In this document: in pieces, positions 1 to 9,485 of the stretch
How the letters are laid out: each line of letters begins with the position of its first letter
Numbering within the stretch: position 1 is the stretch's first letter
Source: CAYFFV01 sp964342695
Lineage (GTDB): Bacteria; Acidobacteriota; Vicinamibacteria; Vicinamibacterales; UBA8438
Length of the DNA: 64,000 nucleotides
NCBI GenBank assembly: GCA_964342695.1
Contig: CAYFFV010000006.1
Coordinates: 1-64,000 of the forward strand
Reading direction: 5' to 3'
Notes under the pieces: model-generated
What the model saw: the letters and a program-made list of their open reading frames with translations, nothing else
What the model was told of the DNA's origin: nothing
Databases searched by the model: none
Program-made: the position numbers and the translations under genes

Positions 1-1
1 C

Positions 2-520
2 CCATCGGCTGGTCCCGAAGACACCACGCCTTATGTTCGCTGCATCACCCGCGGTTTGCCGTCAATGATGATGCCAATCGGGTATAACAATGGTCTGCAG
101 ATCGTGCAGGGCCCGGGGTACGTCGCGATTACGAAAGAGATGATCCATGAAACACGGGTGATTCCCACGGAGCCGCAGGCTGAGGCTGGCGACGATTTAC
201 GTTTATGGTTGGGGGTTCCGCAAGGTCGATGGAATGGGGACACGCTTGAGGTTACCACGACTAATTTTAATGGCCGGGCATCTTACCGCGGTTCGAGTGC
301 TGATATGACGCTTACCGAACGGTACACTCTTCTGGGGCCAGAACTACTTGAATATCAATTCACAATTGACGATCCGAAAGTGTGGACGGCACCATGGACG
401 GGGATGTTCAGATTTTCCAGAGACGCGGAAGATGGGCAATACGAATTAGTGGAGTACGCGTGCCACGAAGGAAACTACGGTATGGAAGGTATACTCACTG
501 GTTCACGCGCGCGAGAATGA
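2..520 (+). CDS. Secreted YACHEGN-family protein, 5'-truncated (copy 1 of 7)
   Basis: This is the C-terminal part (about 172 residues) of a gene that enters from the left edge; the frame is open to base 2. It carries the family hallmarks seen in six other genes of this window: an RCITRGLP segment near the start, a middle block with NGDTLEVTTTNF, then an ITIDDP-like segment and a terminal EYACHEGNYGM. Both family cysteines (RCI and YAC) are present. The rest of the family has a signal peptide and an N-terminal WGDPDLQGxW block that is off the window here. The function is unknown. A DUF6152 gene follows 79 bases downstream on the same strand. Confidence 0.85.
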   Translation, partial: PSAGPEDTTPYVRCITRGLPSMMMPIGYNNGLQIVQGPGYVAITKEMIHETRVIPTEPQAEAGDDLRLWLGVPQGRWNGDTLEVTTTNFNGRASYRGSSADMTLTERYTLLGPELLEYQFTIDDPKVWTAPWTGMFRFSRDAEDGQYELVEYACHEGNYGMEGILTGSRARE

Positions 521-599
521 TGGTATTAGGTATAAACAGAAGCACTAGATTTGACATTTATCAAGGTGCAGCACGGAGCACAGTTAGGAGACAAGATCG

Positions 600-1025
600 A
601 TGCGAACAATGACAATAGCGTTGATGGGTACGGCGTTACTGATAGGGGCCATTCCGGTGGTAGCGCATCATGCATTCTCAGCGGAATTTGATGCGACAAA
701 ACCAGTCAGATTGAGCGGAAAAATCACTAAGATGGAGTGGATTAATCCACATTCTTGGATGCACGTTGACGTCACCAACGACGACGGTTCTGTCGATAGT
801 TGGATGATAGAGGCAGGCCCTCCTGGAGCATTGGTGCGCCGTGGGTGGAAAAAAGATTCCGTGTCACCTGGAACAGAGGTTCTAGTTGAGGGATATCAGG
901 CCCTCGATGGCGGTTTAAGAGCAAATGGTCGAGATGTGACATTGCCAGATGGAACAAAATTGTTTGCAGGTTCGTCTGGTACGGGTGCCCCACTTGACGG
1001 GTCTGATCCAACTGAACAGAGGTAA
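600..1025 (+). CDS. DUF6152 family secreted protein
   Basis: A 141-residue protein with a clear signal peptide (about residues 1-22, ending near VVAHHAFSAEFD). It matches the DUF6152 pattern: HHAFSAEFD at the mature N-terminus, GKITKMEWINPHSWMHVDV in the middle, and a late GNxVLVEGYxA-type strand. The fold is predicted to be a small beta-rich, OB-like domain. The role is not known. The start is set by a good ribosome site, AGGAGA, eight bases before the ATG. It sits between a YACHEGN-family gene and a DUF6351 gene on the same strand and may be co-transcribed with both. Confidence 0.85.
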   Translation: MRTMTIALMGTALLIGAIPVVAHHAFSAEFDATKPVRLSGKITKMEWINPHSWMHVDVTNDDGSVDSWMIEAGPPGALVRRGWKKDSVSPGTEVLVEGYQALDGGLRANGRDVTLPDGTKLFAGSSGTGAPLDGSDPTEQR

Positions 1026-1100
1026 ACTCTCATCGGGCTTTGTAAAATAATGCACGGGTGAGGCAAGCCTGTGCCAATATTAAGGTAGGAGTTTGAACTC

Positions 1101-3278
1101 ATGGCAGTTGTCTCTTCTCCTCAACGGCTGTTTTCCTTGAGCGCACAGTTTTTCTTGGCTGCCTTCCTGATGGTTGGTTTGGGAGCGTGTGTTGTTATTG
1201 GGGATGATGATGTTGTCGAGTCATATAAACTCGTCACATTGTCTGGACGCCCTGAAATGGTCACGGGTGGCGATGCGCTTATAGAAGTCATTGCACCCAA
1301 AAACCAGTCATTATCTGAGCTACGTTTGACGCTCAATGGAGTTGATGTGACAAGTCAATTCCGCAGTGACGGTGCAGGTTTGGTTGGCCTTCTAGAGACC
1401 CTTGAGCCTACCAATGAAGTGAGACTGTTAACCAGTGATGGTACGAACCGAGCAACTCTGTTTATTACCAACCACCCGATAGAAGGTCCAGTGTTTTCAG
1501 GGCCTCACGAAACTCCTTTCATGTGCGAGACAGACGCGTTTACTCTTCTCTCTGGAGAGACGCTGGGAGCCCCCATTAGTGAGGATTGTTCGATAAAACG
1601 TCGAGTTGATTACGGGTATCGGTCGACGCAGGATGGTGAGCTAAAACCCTTATTAAATATCAGAACGCGCCCGGAAGATTTGGCCACGACGACAACTCTT
1701 TCGAATGCGGAGGTTCCATATATAGTCCGTATTGAAACCGGAACTATTAATCGAGCTATTTACCAAATTGCTGTTTTACATGATCCGGTAACCGATTCTG
1801 TTCCTGATCCATGGACACCCCCTTCTGGTTGGAATGGGCGATTGATTTACACATTCGGTGGTGGATGTGTTAACGGTTGGTTTCGACAGGGTGCCCGGAC
1901 TGGTGGTGTTACAGACGATGTGATGCTTCGACAAGGTTACGCGGTTGCGTCGTCAAGTCTGAATGTGTTTGCCAACAATTGTAATGATTTATTGGCTGCC
2001 GAAACGATGATGATGGTTAAAGAAAGATTTATTGAAGCTTTTGGAAACCCTCGCCACACTATCGGGTGGGGATGTTCTGGAGGTTCCTATCAAAACCATC
2101 AAATTGCTGACAATTATCCAGGTCTTCTTGATGGAATTATTCCGGGTTGCAGTTTTCCAGATGTCGGTTTTTCGACAATTCCGATGATTACTGATGCTCG
2201 TTTGTTAAACCATTATTTTACGAATAAAGGTTTTGGTACTTTTAGTGAAGCGGAGCAGCAGGCAGTGGCCGGCTTTCTTGCGTTAGAGACGATGTCACAA
2301 GTATCTGTCAATGCTGGTCGAGTTACGGTGGGTGAATTTTGTCCAGATGCATTGCCAGAGATTTTTCAATATCACGCTACAGATAATCCATCGGGTGCAC
2401 GTTGTGATGTTTACGAGCACTATGTCAATGTGTACGGAAGAGATCCGGACACTGGTTTTGCACGCCGAGCACTTGATAACATCGGTGTCCAGTATGGGTT
2501 AGAGGCGCTTAATGCTGGTGTAATTACGATGGCGCAATTTCTTGATTTAAACGAAGGAATTGGCGGATACGATGGTGATGGACGGTTTCATGCGTCTCGG
2601 ACGGAAGCTGATCTTGAAGCAATACGCACAGCGTACGAAACGGGTCGATTAACAAACGGGGGTGGCGGGTTAGCTGTCACCCCGATTATAGATTACCGTG
2701 CCTACAGTGATGACCGTGAGGGTGGTGATGTGCATACTCGCTATCATTCGTTTTCAATGCGTGAGCGTTTAAAGAAGGCTAATGGTCGTACCGATAATCA
2801 TGTGATGCTTGTCGAAGACATGCGATATGGACTATACAATAGCGAGAGTCCGGTTCTAAGTGGTGCACTTCTTCAGATGGATCGCTGGTTGGAAAATATT
2901 TCTGCTGACGCGTCATCAGATCCGCTCCCAGATAAGATTTCTAGGGCCAAACCTGATGATCTAACTGATACCTGTTGGTCTCGTGATACAGAGCCAGTGA
3001 AAATTGTAGAGACCCAGATTCGGGGAAAGGGACGTTGTGAAGACCTCTATCCATCTTCTCCTTCTCCTCGGGAGGTGGCAGGGGCACCTTTGGCCAGTGA
3101 CATTATTAAATGCCAGGTGAAACCGGTGGAACTCTCTGATTATCCCGTAGGCATCACAGCTAGTGACCAAGATCGTCTCAGAATGATATTTCCAGAAGGA
3201 GTCTGTGATTGGTCAAAACTTGGTGTTGGGCAGACTGGACTTAAAGGAACTTGGCTCTCATTTGGTGAGGGCACATAA
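1101..3278 (+). CDS. DUF6351 family lipoprotein, alpha/beta-hydrolase-like
   Basis: A 725-residue exported protein. The N-terminus has a hydrophobic stretch ending in a lipobox, LGAC, with Cys30 as the probable lipidated residue. An N-terminal beta domain (about 40-130, with the GGDALIEVIAP strand) precedes a large hydrolase-like part. A WGCSGGSYQ segment puts a candidate nucleophile at Ser326, in the GxSxG-like elbow of esterase and PHB-depolymerase-like folds. Cysteines are frequent, as expected for a secreted enzyme. The family is DUF6351, with no established substrate; hydrolysis of an ester or polyester is inference. A GGAG ribosome site precedes the ATG. Confidence 0.8.
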   Translation: MAVVSSPQRLFSLSAQFFLAAFLMVGLGACVVIGDDDVVESYKLVTLSGRPEMVTGGDALIEVIAPKNQSLSELRLTLNGVDVTSQFRSDGAGLVGLLETLEPTNEVRLLTSDGTNRATLFITNHPIEGPVFSGPHETPFMCETDAFTLLSGETLGAPISEDCSIKRRVDYGYRSTQDGELKPLLNIRTRPEDLATTTTLSNAEVPYIVRIETGTINRAIYQIAVLHDPVTDSVPDPWTPPSGWNGRLIYTFGGGCVNGWFRQGARTGGVTDDVMLRQGYAVASSSLNVFANNCNDLLAAETMMMVKERFIEAFGNPRHTIGWGCSGGSYQNHQIADNYPGLLDGIIPGCSFPDVGFSTIPMITDARLLNHYFTNKGFGTFSEAEQQAVAGFLALETMSQVSVNAGRVTVGEFCPDALPEIFQYHATDNPSGARCDVYEHYVNVYGRDPDTGFARRALDNIGVQYGLEALNAGVITMAQFLDLNEGIGGYDGDGRFHASRTEADLEAIRTAYETGRLTNGGGGLAVTPIIDYRAYSDDREGGDVHTRYHSFSMRERLKKANGRTDNHVMLVEDMRYGLYNSESPVLSGALLQMDRWLENISADASSDPLPDKISRAKPDDLTDTCWSRDTEPVKIVETQIRGKGRCEDLYPSSPSPREVAGAPLASDIIKCQVKPVELSDYPVGITASDQDRLRMIFPEGVCDWSKLGVGQTGLKGTWLSFGEGT

Positions 3279-3471
3279 TTATCTTTGACCCGCAGAAAAA
3301 TATTAGTTTGTAGCTACAGGTCCGGGGAATACCAAATTACAAATTCAATTCAGCTGTTTGACGCTGCAACGGCTTTCACGTGGTGGGATTGGTGGGAAGT
3401 CATTGTTGTTCATAACTTTCCTTTAAGTTTTTTCGACAGTAGAATTTTTAATTTGTACACCTCGATGAATT

Positions 3472-4632
3472 ATGAACATCGGTATTGTTTGTTACGCATC
3501 TGTTGGTGGTAGCGGAATTGTAGCCACGGAACTAGCTAAGGTATTAGCAGAGCGTGGGCATCAGGTGCGTCTGATAAGCACCGAACCTCCTTTTCGATTA
3601 GGGGAATTTCAAGCTGGGCTTGCATTTCATGAAGTGCAAACGCCTGGGTACCCTCTTTTTAGGGAGCCTCAATATTTGTTGTCATTAGCCAACAAGCTAG
3701 TTGAGGTGTCGAAAGCGTTTGAGTTGGACATCATTCATGCCCACTATGCAATACCTCATGCAGCGGCTGCTTATCTAGCAAGACAAATTTTAGCGGCTTC
3801 TGGAGGTTCTAAAGCACCTCGAGTCATTACAACATTACATGGGACAGACGTCACTCTGATCGGCAGCGACCCATCCTATTCTGAAACGGCTGCATTTTGT
3901 ATAGATCAGTCAGATGGTGTTACGGCTGTCTCTGCTAGTTTACGTGACGATACTTACCGTGAATTACCAGTGCGCTCAGAAATTGAAGTCATACCTAATT
4001 TTCTCGACTGCAATGTTCATCGCCGCTTGTCAGATGACAAATTAGATAGAAGGTATCGAGGAAATAATCCAGAAACAAAAATTGTTGCCCACATCTCTAA
4101 TTTTCGTCCTGTAAAGCGGACACAGTCTGTGATAGAAATATTTCACAAAATACGGCAACGAGTTAGTGCACGGTTGTTACTTGTGGGTGATGGGCCTGAT
4201 TTGGCGCCCACTGTGCGACGCGCGCGTGAGCTTGGTATTTCTGAAGATGTTGAACCACTAGGAGAGCAGGAATTAGTGGTGCCGCTTTTATCGATTTCTG
4301 ATCTTTTTCTCTTGCCGTCGTCGCAAGAGAGTTTTGGCTTGGCAGCTCTTGAAGCTATGGCATGTCATGTGCCCGTTGTGGCTTCTGATGTTGGTGGGTT
4401 GCCAGAGATTATCGAAGATGGAGTTAGTGGTTTTTTACATTCACCTAGTGATTTAGAGTCTATGGCTGAGAGCGCGTTACTTCTCTTGGATGATCCTCAG
4501 AGACATCTGAAAATAACTATGGCAGGTTGGCAAACGCTGCATGATAGATTTTGTGCCGATAAAGTCGTTCCCCGGTATGAGATGTTTTATGAAAAAATAT
4601 TAAGGTCGCATGCTTCTGAAAATAATCTCTAA
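3472..4632 (+). CDS. bshA: N-acetyl-alpha-D-glucosaminyl L-malate synthase BshA
   Basis: A 386-residue GT4 glycosyltransferase with two Rossmann domains. The start MNIGIVCYASVGGSGIVATEL and the RLISTEPPFRL segment are close to the BshA consensus. The C-terminal SQESFGLAALEAMACHVPV block holds the EX7E sugar-nucleotide motif, followed by ASDVGGLPEII. BshA joins UDP-GlcNAc and L-malate in the first step of bacillithiol synthesis in the cytoplasm. No clear Shine-Dalgarno precedes the ATG. The next gene encodes a PIG-L deacetylase, the family that includes BshB, although that protein appears exported. No bshC is seen in the window. Confidence 0.88.
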   Translation: MNIGIVCYASVGGSGIVATELAKVLAERGHQVRLISTEPPFRLGEFQAGLAFHEVQTPGYPLFREPQYLLSLANKLVEVSKAFELDIIHAHYAIPHAAAAYLARQILAASGGSKAPRVITTLHGTDVTLIGSDPSYSETAAFCIDQSDGVTAVSASLRDDTYRELPVRSEIEVIPNFLDCNVHRRLSDDKLDRRYRGNNPETKIVAHISNFRPVKRTQSVIEIFHKIRQRVSARLLLVGDGPDLAPTVRRARELGISEDVEPLGEQELVVPLLSISDLFLLPSSQESFGLAALEAMACHVPVVASDVGGLPEIIEDGVSGFLHSPSDLESMAESALLLLDDPQRHLKITMAGWQTLHDRFCADKVVPRYEMFYEKILRSHASENNL

Positions 4633-4662
4633 TCAGTATGGGAATGGAAGAACAGGATTGCG

Positions 4663-7329
4663 GTGTATACTCAAAAAATAATGAAACGAAAGCGAGAGTG
4701 GCGTTGCATTAGCTGTTTTCTAAGCCTGATCCTCTGCGGGGTCTTACAGGTCTCTTTGTTGGCCCAGCCCGCACAGATTACGGAAAACAGGCGAGATTTA
4801 GGGCTCGCGCTAAGACAGCTTGATACGGTGGGTACCTTCATGATGATCACCGCCCATCCTGACGATGAAAATAATGCCGTATTGACTTTTTTATCAAAAG
4901 GTAAGGGCATCCGAACAGTACTGTTAACAGCAACTCGTGGTGACGGTGGGCAGAATGAGATCGGGCCTGAATTGTTTGATGCTTTAGCGGCACTTCGAAC
5001 AGAAGAATTATTGGCGGCCCACCGACTGGATGGGGCCGAGCAATATTTTACACGTGCAGTCGATTTTGGGTACTCATTCAGTCAAGAGGAAACCTTTGCA
5101 AAGTGGGGGCACAGGGAGATTCTTGGTGATATGGTGCGTATGATTCGCACTATTCGCCCAGATGTTATTAGTGCGATGAGCCCCGATGGTCAATTCGGTG
5201 GTCAGCATCATCAAGTGTCTGGAATGTTGGCACATGAAGCATACGTGGCAGCAGCCAATCCTCTGGAATTTCCTGAGCAAATAAGAGAGGGCCTGCGTCC
5301 CTGGCAAGTCAGCAAGTTTTACTATAGCGATAGATTTAGAGCATTTTTTAGGGGAGATCAGCCTACTCCAGATAATGTCGTAACGATTGACGTGGGTGGG
5401 TACGATCCCCTTTTAGGACGTACATACGCGGAGATTGGTAGTCATGCACGGAGTATGCACAAATGCCAAGGGATGTCGCCGTTGTTGGTTCTTCCGGGTT
5501 CGGCTAGCGCTGGGTATTATCTTCACGACACCGTACTGCCGAGGGCGGCGGTTGTAGACGAGACAGATTTATTTGATGGTATTCCTACATCTTTAGAAAG
5601 TTTGACAAAATTTGGTGGTTCCTCCCCACCGAACGAACTAACAATAAAGCTGTCGTCTATTGCTAGTCAGGTCAAGACGGCGATTTTGGCATTTGAACGC
5701 CAAGATCTAAGTTCTGTCGCAGCGGTTACCCTTAATGGTTTACAACTTGTTCGAGAGTTGCGAAGGAACCTTCTCCAGATGAATATTAGTGCCCATGATA
5801 GAGCGGAGATTGATTTTCGATTACTGAGAAAGCAAGAGCAGTTTGAAGCGGCTGTTTTACTGGCACACGATCTCCGTATTGACATCCTGGCAGACGACGG
5901 AGTCGTCACCCCCGGGCAGACTGTTGAAATTTTGACCTCTATAGCTAACCGCGGTCTATTTGATGTGCGAATCACGAATCTTTCGTTGCAGGGATTCAAA
6001 TTAACAGAGCCTCAGTGTGGATCTGAATGGCTGGCTGCGGGCGAAGTATTCCGTTGTACTTCCAATGTTGAAATTTCTCATAATACGGCGTTCACGGATA
6101 TACATTGGCAACACGAGTCGAATGCGGCCCGGTATAGCATAGATTCTACAGTGCCATTCGGGTTGCCATTTCGTCCGAGCCCTTTTCAAGCTGAGCTGGA
6201 TCTAGAGTTTGACTCTCAGCCCATTCGCATTACTCGATCAGTTGAATATCGACATGGCACTGATTTATTTACTGGTGAAAAGCGTGCTGCCCTAAACGTA
6301 GTGCCACGATTTGCTGTAGAACTTACGCCAGAAATAGCTGTGTTCCCACGAGAGACGAAGAGTTTTGAAGTTAGGGTAACCGTCACGAACACTGGTCGAA
6401 AAAGTGCAGATGGTAATGTTGCGCTAGAGTTGCCAGACGGTTGGACTAGCACGCCTTCTGAAGCGGTCATTCATTTTACCCGTGAGGACGAGTCACGAGT
6501 CGTTCGATTTTTGGTTGAGCCAGGAGACTTAGTTCGTTCTGGTGAATATTCCATTAGTGCTTTTACTGAACATCAAGAGCGTCGTTTTGATTTGGGATAT
6601 CAAGTTGTTGAATATCCACACACGGGACGACGCCATCTTGTTCAGTCGGCTGAAGGCCGAGTCACTTTACTTGATATTACGATTAAACCCGATCTTTTAG
6701 TAGGTTATATCGAAGGAGTGGGAGACGCGGTTCCACCCGCTATTGAACAGCTAGGTGCAAGAGTTGAGTTTATCGATGATGATTATCTGGCTTGGGGTGA
6801 TTTCAATCGTTTTAACGTTATTGTCACAGGCGTTCGTGCTTACGAACGACGTGCCGACTTAAGAGCCCATAATGATCGTCTACTGAATTATGTTGCTTCC
6901 GGCGGCACTGTAATTGTCCAGTACAATAAATTTGAGTTCAACGAAGCCCAGTTTGGTCCATATCCGGCAAAAGTGAGCCGCAATAGGGTAACGGATGAAA
7001 ATGCTGCTATTCATTTATTAATTCCAGATCACCAGGTTTTTGCTTGGCCAAATATTGTTGATGCTGCTACGTGGGATGACTGGGTTCAGGAGCGCGGTCT
7101 GTATTTTCTTGGCGATAAAGATGACAATTATGTCGATCTCATCGAAATTAAAGACACATTTGAATGGAATCCTGGTGTCAAACGAGGTGCACTCGTCGAA
7201 GCGAAGCACGGACAGGGTCAATGGGTCTATGTGGGACTTGGTTTATGGAGACAATTACCGGCTGGAACCGCTGGTTCATATGAGTTGCTTGCGAACTTAC
7301 TAAGTCTGGGTTTTTCAGGATCCGAGTAA
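4663..7329 (+). CDS. Secreted multidomain PIG-L (LmbE) family deacetylase
   Basis: An 888-residue protein, far longer than BshB or other single-domain PIG-L enzymes (about 230). It has a signal peptide (hydrophobic core about residues 18-34). The PIG-L domain follows: AHPDDE at 64-69 and GQHHQ around 181-184, the usual metal ligands. The middle is beta-rich, with an NEW3-like segment (FEVRVTVTNTGRKSADG). The last 200 residues look like a glutamine-amidotransferase-like domain (GVGDAVPPAIEQLGARV, then YVASGGTVIVQYN). The GTG start at 4663 has AGGA five bases upstream; an ATG at 4681 is the alternative. Export argues against a cytosolic bacillithiol role despite adjacent bshA; removal of N-acetyl groups from extracellular sugars is more likely. 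Confidence 0.83.
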   Translation: MYTQKIMKRKREWRCISCFLSLILCGVLQVSLLAQPAQITENRRDLGLALRQLDTVGTFMMITAHPDDENNAVLTFLSKGKGIRTVLLTATRGDGGQNEIGPELFDALAALRTEELLAAHRLDGAEQYFTRAVDFGYSFSQEETFAKWGHREILGDMVRMIRTIRPDVISAMSPDGQFGGQHHQVSGMLAHEAYVAAANPLEFPEQIREGLRPWQVSKFYYSDRFRAFFRGDQPTPDNVVTIDVGGYDPLLGRTYAEIGSHARSMHKCQGMSPLLVLPGSASAGYYLHDTVLPRAAVVDETDLFDGIPTSLESLTKFGGSSPPNELTIKLSSIASQVKTAILAFERQDLSSVAAVTLNGLQLVRELRRNLLQMNISAHDRAEIDFRLLRKQEQFEAAVLLAHDLRIDILADDGVVTPGQTVEILTSIANRGLFDVRITNLSLQGFKLTEPQCGSEWLAAGEVFRCTSNVEISHNTAFTDIHWQHESNAARYSIDSTVPFGLPFRPSPFQAELDLEFDSQPIRITRSVEYRHGTDLFTGEKRAALNVVPRFAVELTPEIAVFPRETKSFEVRVTVTNTGRKSADGNVALELPDGWTSTPSEAVIHFTREDESRVVRFLVEPGDLVRSGEYSISAFTEHQERRFDLGYQVVEYPHTGRRHLVQSAEGRVTLLDITIKPDLLVGYIEGVGDAVPPAIEQLGARVEFIDDDYLAWGDFNRFNVIVTGVRAYERRADLRAHNDRLLNYVASGGTVIVQYNKFEFNEAQFGPYPAKVSRNRVTDENAAIHLLIPDHQVFAWPNIVDAATWDDWVQERGLYFLGDKDDNYVDLIEIKDTFEWNPGVKRGALVEAKHGQGQWVYVGLGLWRQLPAGTAGSYELLANLLSLGFSGSE

Positions 7330-7376
7330 AAGCATACGAATAAGATGTCTAACTCCGAAGGTTCTCGTTTTGTGAT

Positions 7377-7955
7377 TTACTGGTCCGTCCGTCCTAAAAG
7401 CAATACATTGCCGCTTGGTGTTTTAACACCACCAGAGGGTTCGAGGGTCAGAGCGATTGCTGTTGGGAGTGTTGTGTTTTCGGCAACATCCACTCTTGAA
7501 AGAATGTATCCCTCGTGAAGTTCCATCGCAAAGATACCAGCGCTTATGGGGTTCGGTGGTACGACAAACCAAAGCTGGTATACATTTTGTTGAGAGGCTG
7601 GTGGCAACCGTGACGCGCTCAGTAGTATCCCTTCGCTATTACTCCAGTAAACGCGACCTGTAGCATCATTCGCATTGGGTTGAGCGTTAAGAATTATGGT
7701 ACGGAGATCTGGAGCAGCAAGGATCGCGGCCTGTAAATGAGAGAGTTCCCTGAATTGTCGCGACACTTGTGTATTCTGTTGTTCAAGTAACACTACCTGA
7801 GCTGCTGTTTCAGAAAGGTCGGAACGCAACGATTTAACCATATTGACGTACTGTGATGCATACCATCCCACCGATGCGGCAGTTATTAGGAAGATGACTG
7901 CAGTCACTGTGAAAAGAATCGAACCCGAAGATTTTCTCGAAGTGTCTATAGACAC
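7377..7955 (-). CDS. Orphan RskA-like anti-sigma factor C-terminal domain protein
   Basis: A 192-residue membrane-anchored protein: a short N-terminal tail, one transmembrane helix (about 12-33), a coiled-coil-like stretch (about 38-75, SETAAQVVLLEQQNTQ), then a beta domain with YQLWFVVPPNPISAGIF and ALTLEPSGGVKTPSG, typical of the extracytoplasmic part of RskA anti-sigma-K proteins. The zinc anti-sigma helix bundle that binds the sigma factor is missing, and no sigma gene is adjacent. It starts with GTG inside a 14-bp palindrome. It lies 70 bases downstream of hisA on the same strand and could be read through from the his operon. Confidence 0.7.
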   Translation of the reverse strand: MSIDTSRKSSGSILFTVTAVIFLITAASVGWYASQYVNMVKSLRSDLSETAAQVVLLEQQNTQVSRQFRELSHLQAAILAAPDLRTIILNAQPNANDATGRVYWSNSEGILLSASRLPPASQQNVYQLWFVVPPNPISAGIFAMELHEGYILSRVDVAENTTLPTAIALTLEPSGGVKTPSGNVLLLGRTDQ

Positions 7956-7972
7956 GGGATAAGTATCTTATC
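7942..7972 (-). promoter_or_regulatory. Two adjacent palindromes at the start of the RskA-like gene
   Basis: The first is a perfect 14-bp palindrome, GTGTCTATAGACAC (7942-7955), which contains the GTG start codon. Two bases upstream (minus strand) is a second inverted repeat, GATAAG-TAT-CTTATC (7958-7972). Such paired dyads around a start codon can be operator sites. No regulator is known, so this is sequence observation plus inference. Confidence 0.35.
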
Positions 7973-8025
7973 AGGCGATGCTTATATCTAGTGGATTAGC
8001 GTGCAGAGCAATTATTTTGATGTAT

Positions 8026-8718
8026 CTAGTCTTTTGTTGGTGCAGTAATGGGAAGTTTTCCAGTGTAAATAGCCATTCCGACTACCGCGTCGATACCAGC
8101 TGCATCTAATCGACTAATTTCTTCTTGGGTTGTAATACCACCAGCAGCAGTTAAACGATTCGTTGTGGCTTCTCGTACAGCCATGATGGATTCCATATCT
8201 GTTCCCTGCATCAGTCCTTCTCGATCAACATGTGTATACAGAAATTCAGTGCAATACGGTTCAAGGACGGCTACGGCATCAACTGCTGTCAATGCAACAG
8301 TTTCTTTCCACCCTTGGATTGCTATCTGGCCTCCCTTGCTGTCGACAGCAACGATAATGTGTTTTCGACCGATTTCTTCAGCTAAGTCTTTTGCAAAGTT
8401 TTCATTGATGCCATTCTCGTTGAAAAGTGCTGACCCAACAATTACGGCCGATGCTCCGTAATTTATGACTTCACGGGCTCGATTAATAGTACGTATGCCG
8501 CCACCGACGCGACAGGTTATACGTGGGGTTATGTACTGAACGAGTGCGTCATTTGTCCCCGAGTTCATCGCTGCATCGAGATCGATGAGTTGCACTTTAG
8601 GGAATCCTTGAAACTTTTTAACCCAAACATCAATATTTTTACTTGCTAACGCAGTGCGTTCCCCTTGGATTAATTGGACAACTTGTCCACCCTTAAGATC
8701 GATTGAAGGTATTAACAT
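8026..8718 (-). CDS. hisA: HisA, ProFAR isomerase
   Basis: A 230-residue TIM barrel. It isomerises ProFAR to PRFAR, step four of histidine synthesis. The N-terminal LIPSIDLKGGQVVQL carries the first catalytic Asp, and IIVAVDSKGG carries the second. The phosphate-binding loops CRVGGGIR and TAAGGITTQEE are intact. It is the last his gene of the operon, starting nine bases after hisF. Length is slightly short for HisA but all hallmark motifs are present. Confidence 0.93.
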   Translation of the reverse strand: MLIPSIDLKGGQVVQLIQGERTALASKNIDVWVKKFQGFPKVQLIDLDAAMNSGTNDALVQYITPRITCRVGGGIRTINRAREVINYGASAVIVGSALFNENGINENFAKDLAEEIGRKHIIVAVDSKGGQIAIQGWKETVALTAVDAVAVLEPYCTEFLYTHVDREGLMQGTDMESIMAVREATTNRLTAAGGITTQEEISRLDAAGIDAVVGMAIYTGKLPITAPTKD

Positions 8719-8727
8719 GGGGCTACT

Positions 8728-9483
8728 CTAACGACGGACCGGAATACCGCAATGTTTTAAGTGTTGTTTAAGGTCACTTACAGCGTGTTCGGAATAGTGG
8801 AAAATAGATGCGGCGAGAGCTGCGTCAGCTTTCCCTGTCGTAAAGACATCGACAAAGTGATCAAAGACACCTGCACCCCCTGACGCAATGACTGGAATAG
8901 AGACGGCTTCTGACACGGCGGCAGTCAGTTCACAATCGAAACCAGCTTTTGTGCCATCCCTATCGATTGATGTAAGTAAAATTTCTCCAGCACCTCTATC
9001 ACAAGCTTCCCGAGCCCATTCGACAGCATTTCGTTCCGTTTCTTCTTGTCCGCTTCTAACGTAAATCTTAAATCGATCCCCTGCACGTTTGGCATCGATT
9101 GCAACAATTACAGCCTGACTTCCGTAGCGTCTGGCTAGGGTCGTTATAAGTTCAGGTTGTGCTATTGCTGCAGTATTCAAGCTCACTTTATCAGCACCTG
9201 CCTCAATGGCAGCCTCCGCATGAAATTCGTCACGAATACCGCCACCGACGCACAAAGGAAGAAATATTTGATGCGCAACTTCATTGATTGTTTTCCCCAG
9301 AGCTTTCCGATTTTCTAATGTCGCAGTGACATCTAAGATAACGACTTCGTCAATCCCCTCCTCATTGTACCGTCGAGCTAGCTCTGCAGGACTGCCAGCT
9401 GTGCGCAATTTCTGGAATTTAATTCCTTTAACCACGTTTCCGTCACGCACATCTAGGCAGGCAATAATACGTTTTGACAGCAT
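8728..9483 (-). CDS. hisF: HisF, imidazole glycerol phosphate synthase cyclase subunit
   Basis: A 251-residue TIM barrel that works with HisH. It uses ammonia from HisH to convert PRFAR to IGP and AICAR. MLSKRIIACLDVRDG contains Asp11 and VIVAIDAKR the second catalytic Asp. CVGGGIRDE and PVIASGGAGVFDHF are the two phosphate-binding loops. The gene lies two bases after hisH, consistent with translation of the two subunits together. Confidence 0.95.
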   Translation of the reverse strand: MLSKRIIACLDVRDGNVVKGIKFQKLRTAGSPAELARRYNEEGIDEVVILDVTATLENRKALGKTINEVAHQIFLPLCVGGGIRDEFHAEAAIEAGADKVSLNTAAIAQPELITTLARRYGSQAVIVAIDAKRAGDRFKIYVRSGQEETERNAVEWAREACDRGAGEILLTSIDRDGTKAGFDCELTAAVSEAVSIPVIASGGAGVFDHFVDVFTTGKADAALAASIFHYSEHAVSDLKQHLKHCGIPVRR

Positions 9484-9485
9484 CG

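Noticed and set aside
3285..3512. 75-residue plus-strand ORF between the DUF6351 gene and bshA
   Set aside because: No ribosome site, no recognisable domain, odd composition, and it overlaps the bshA start in another frame.
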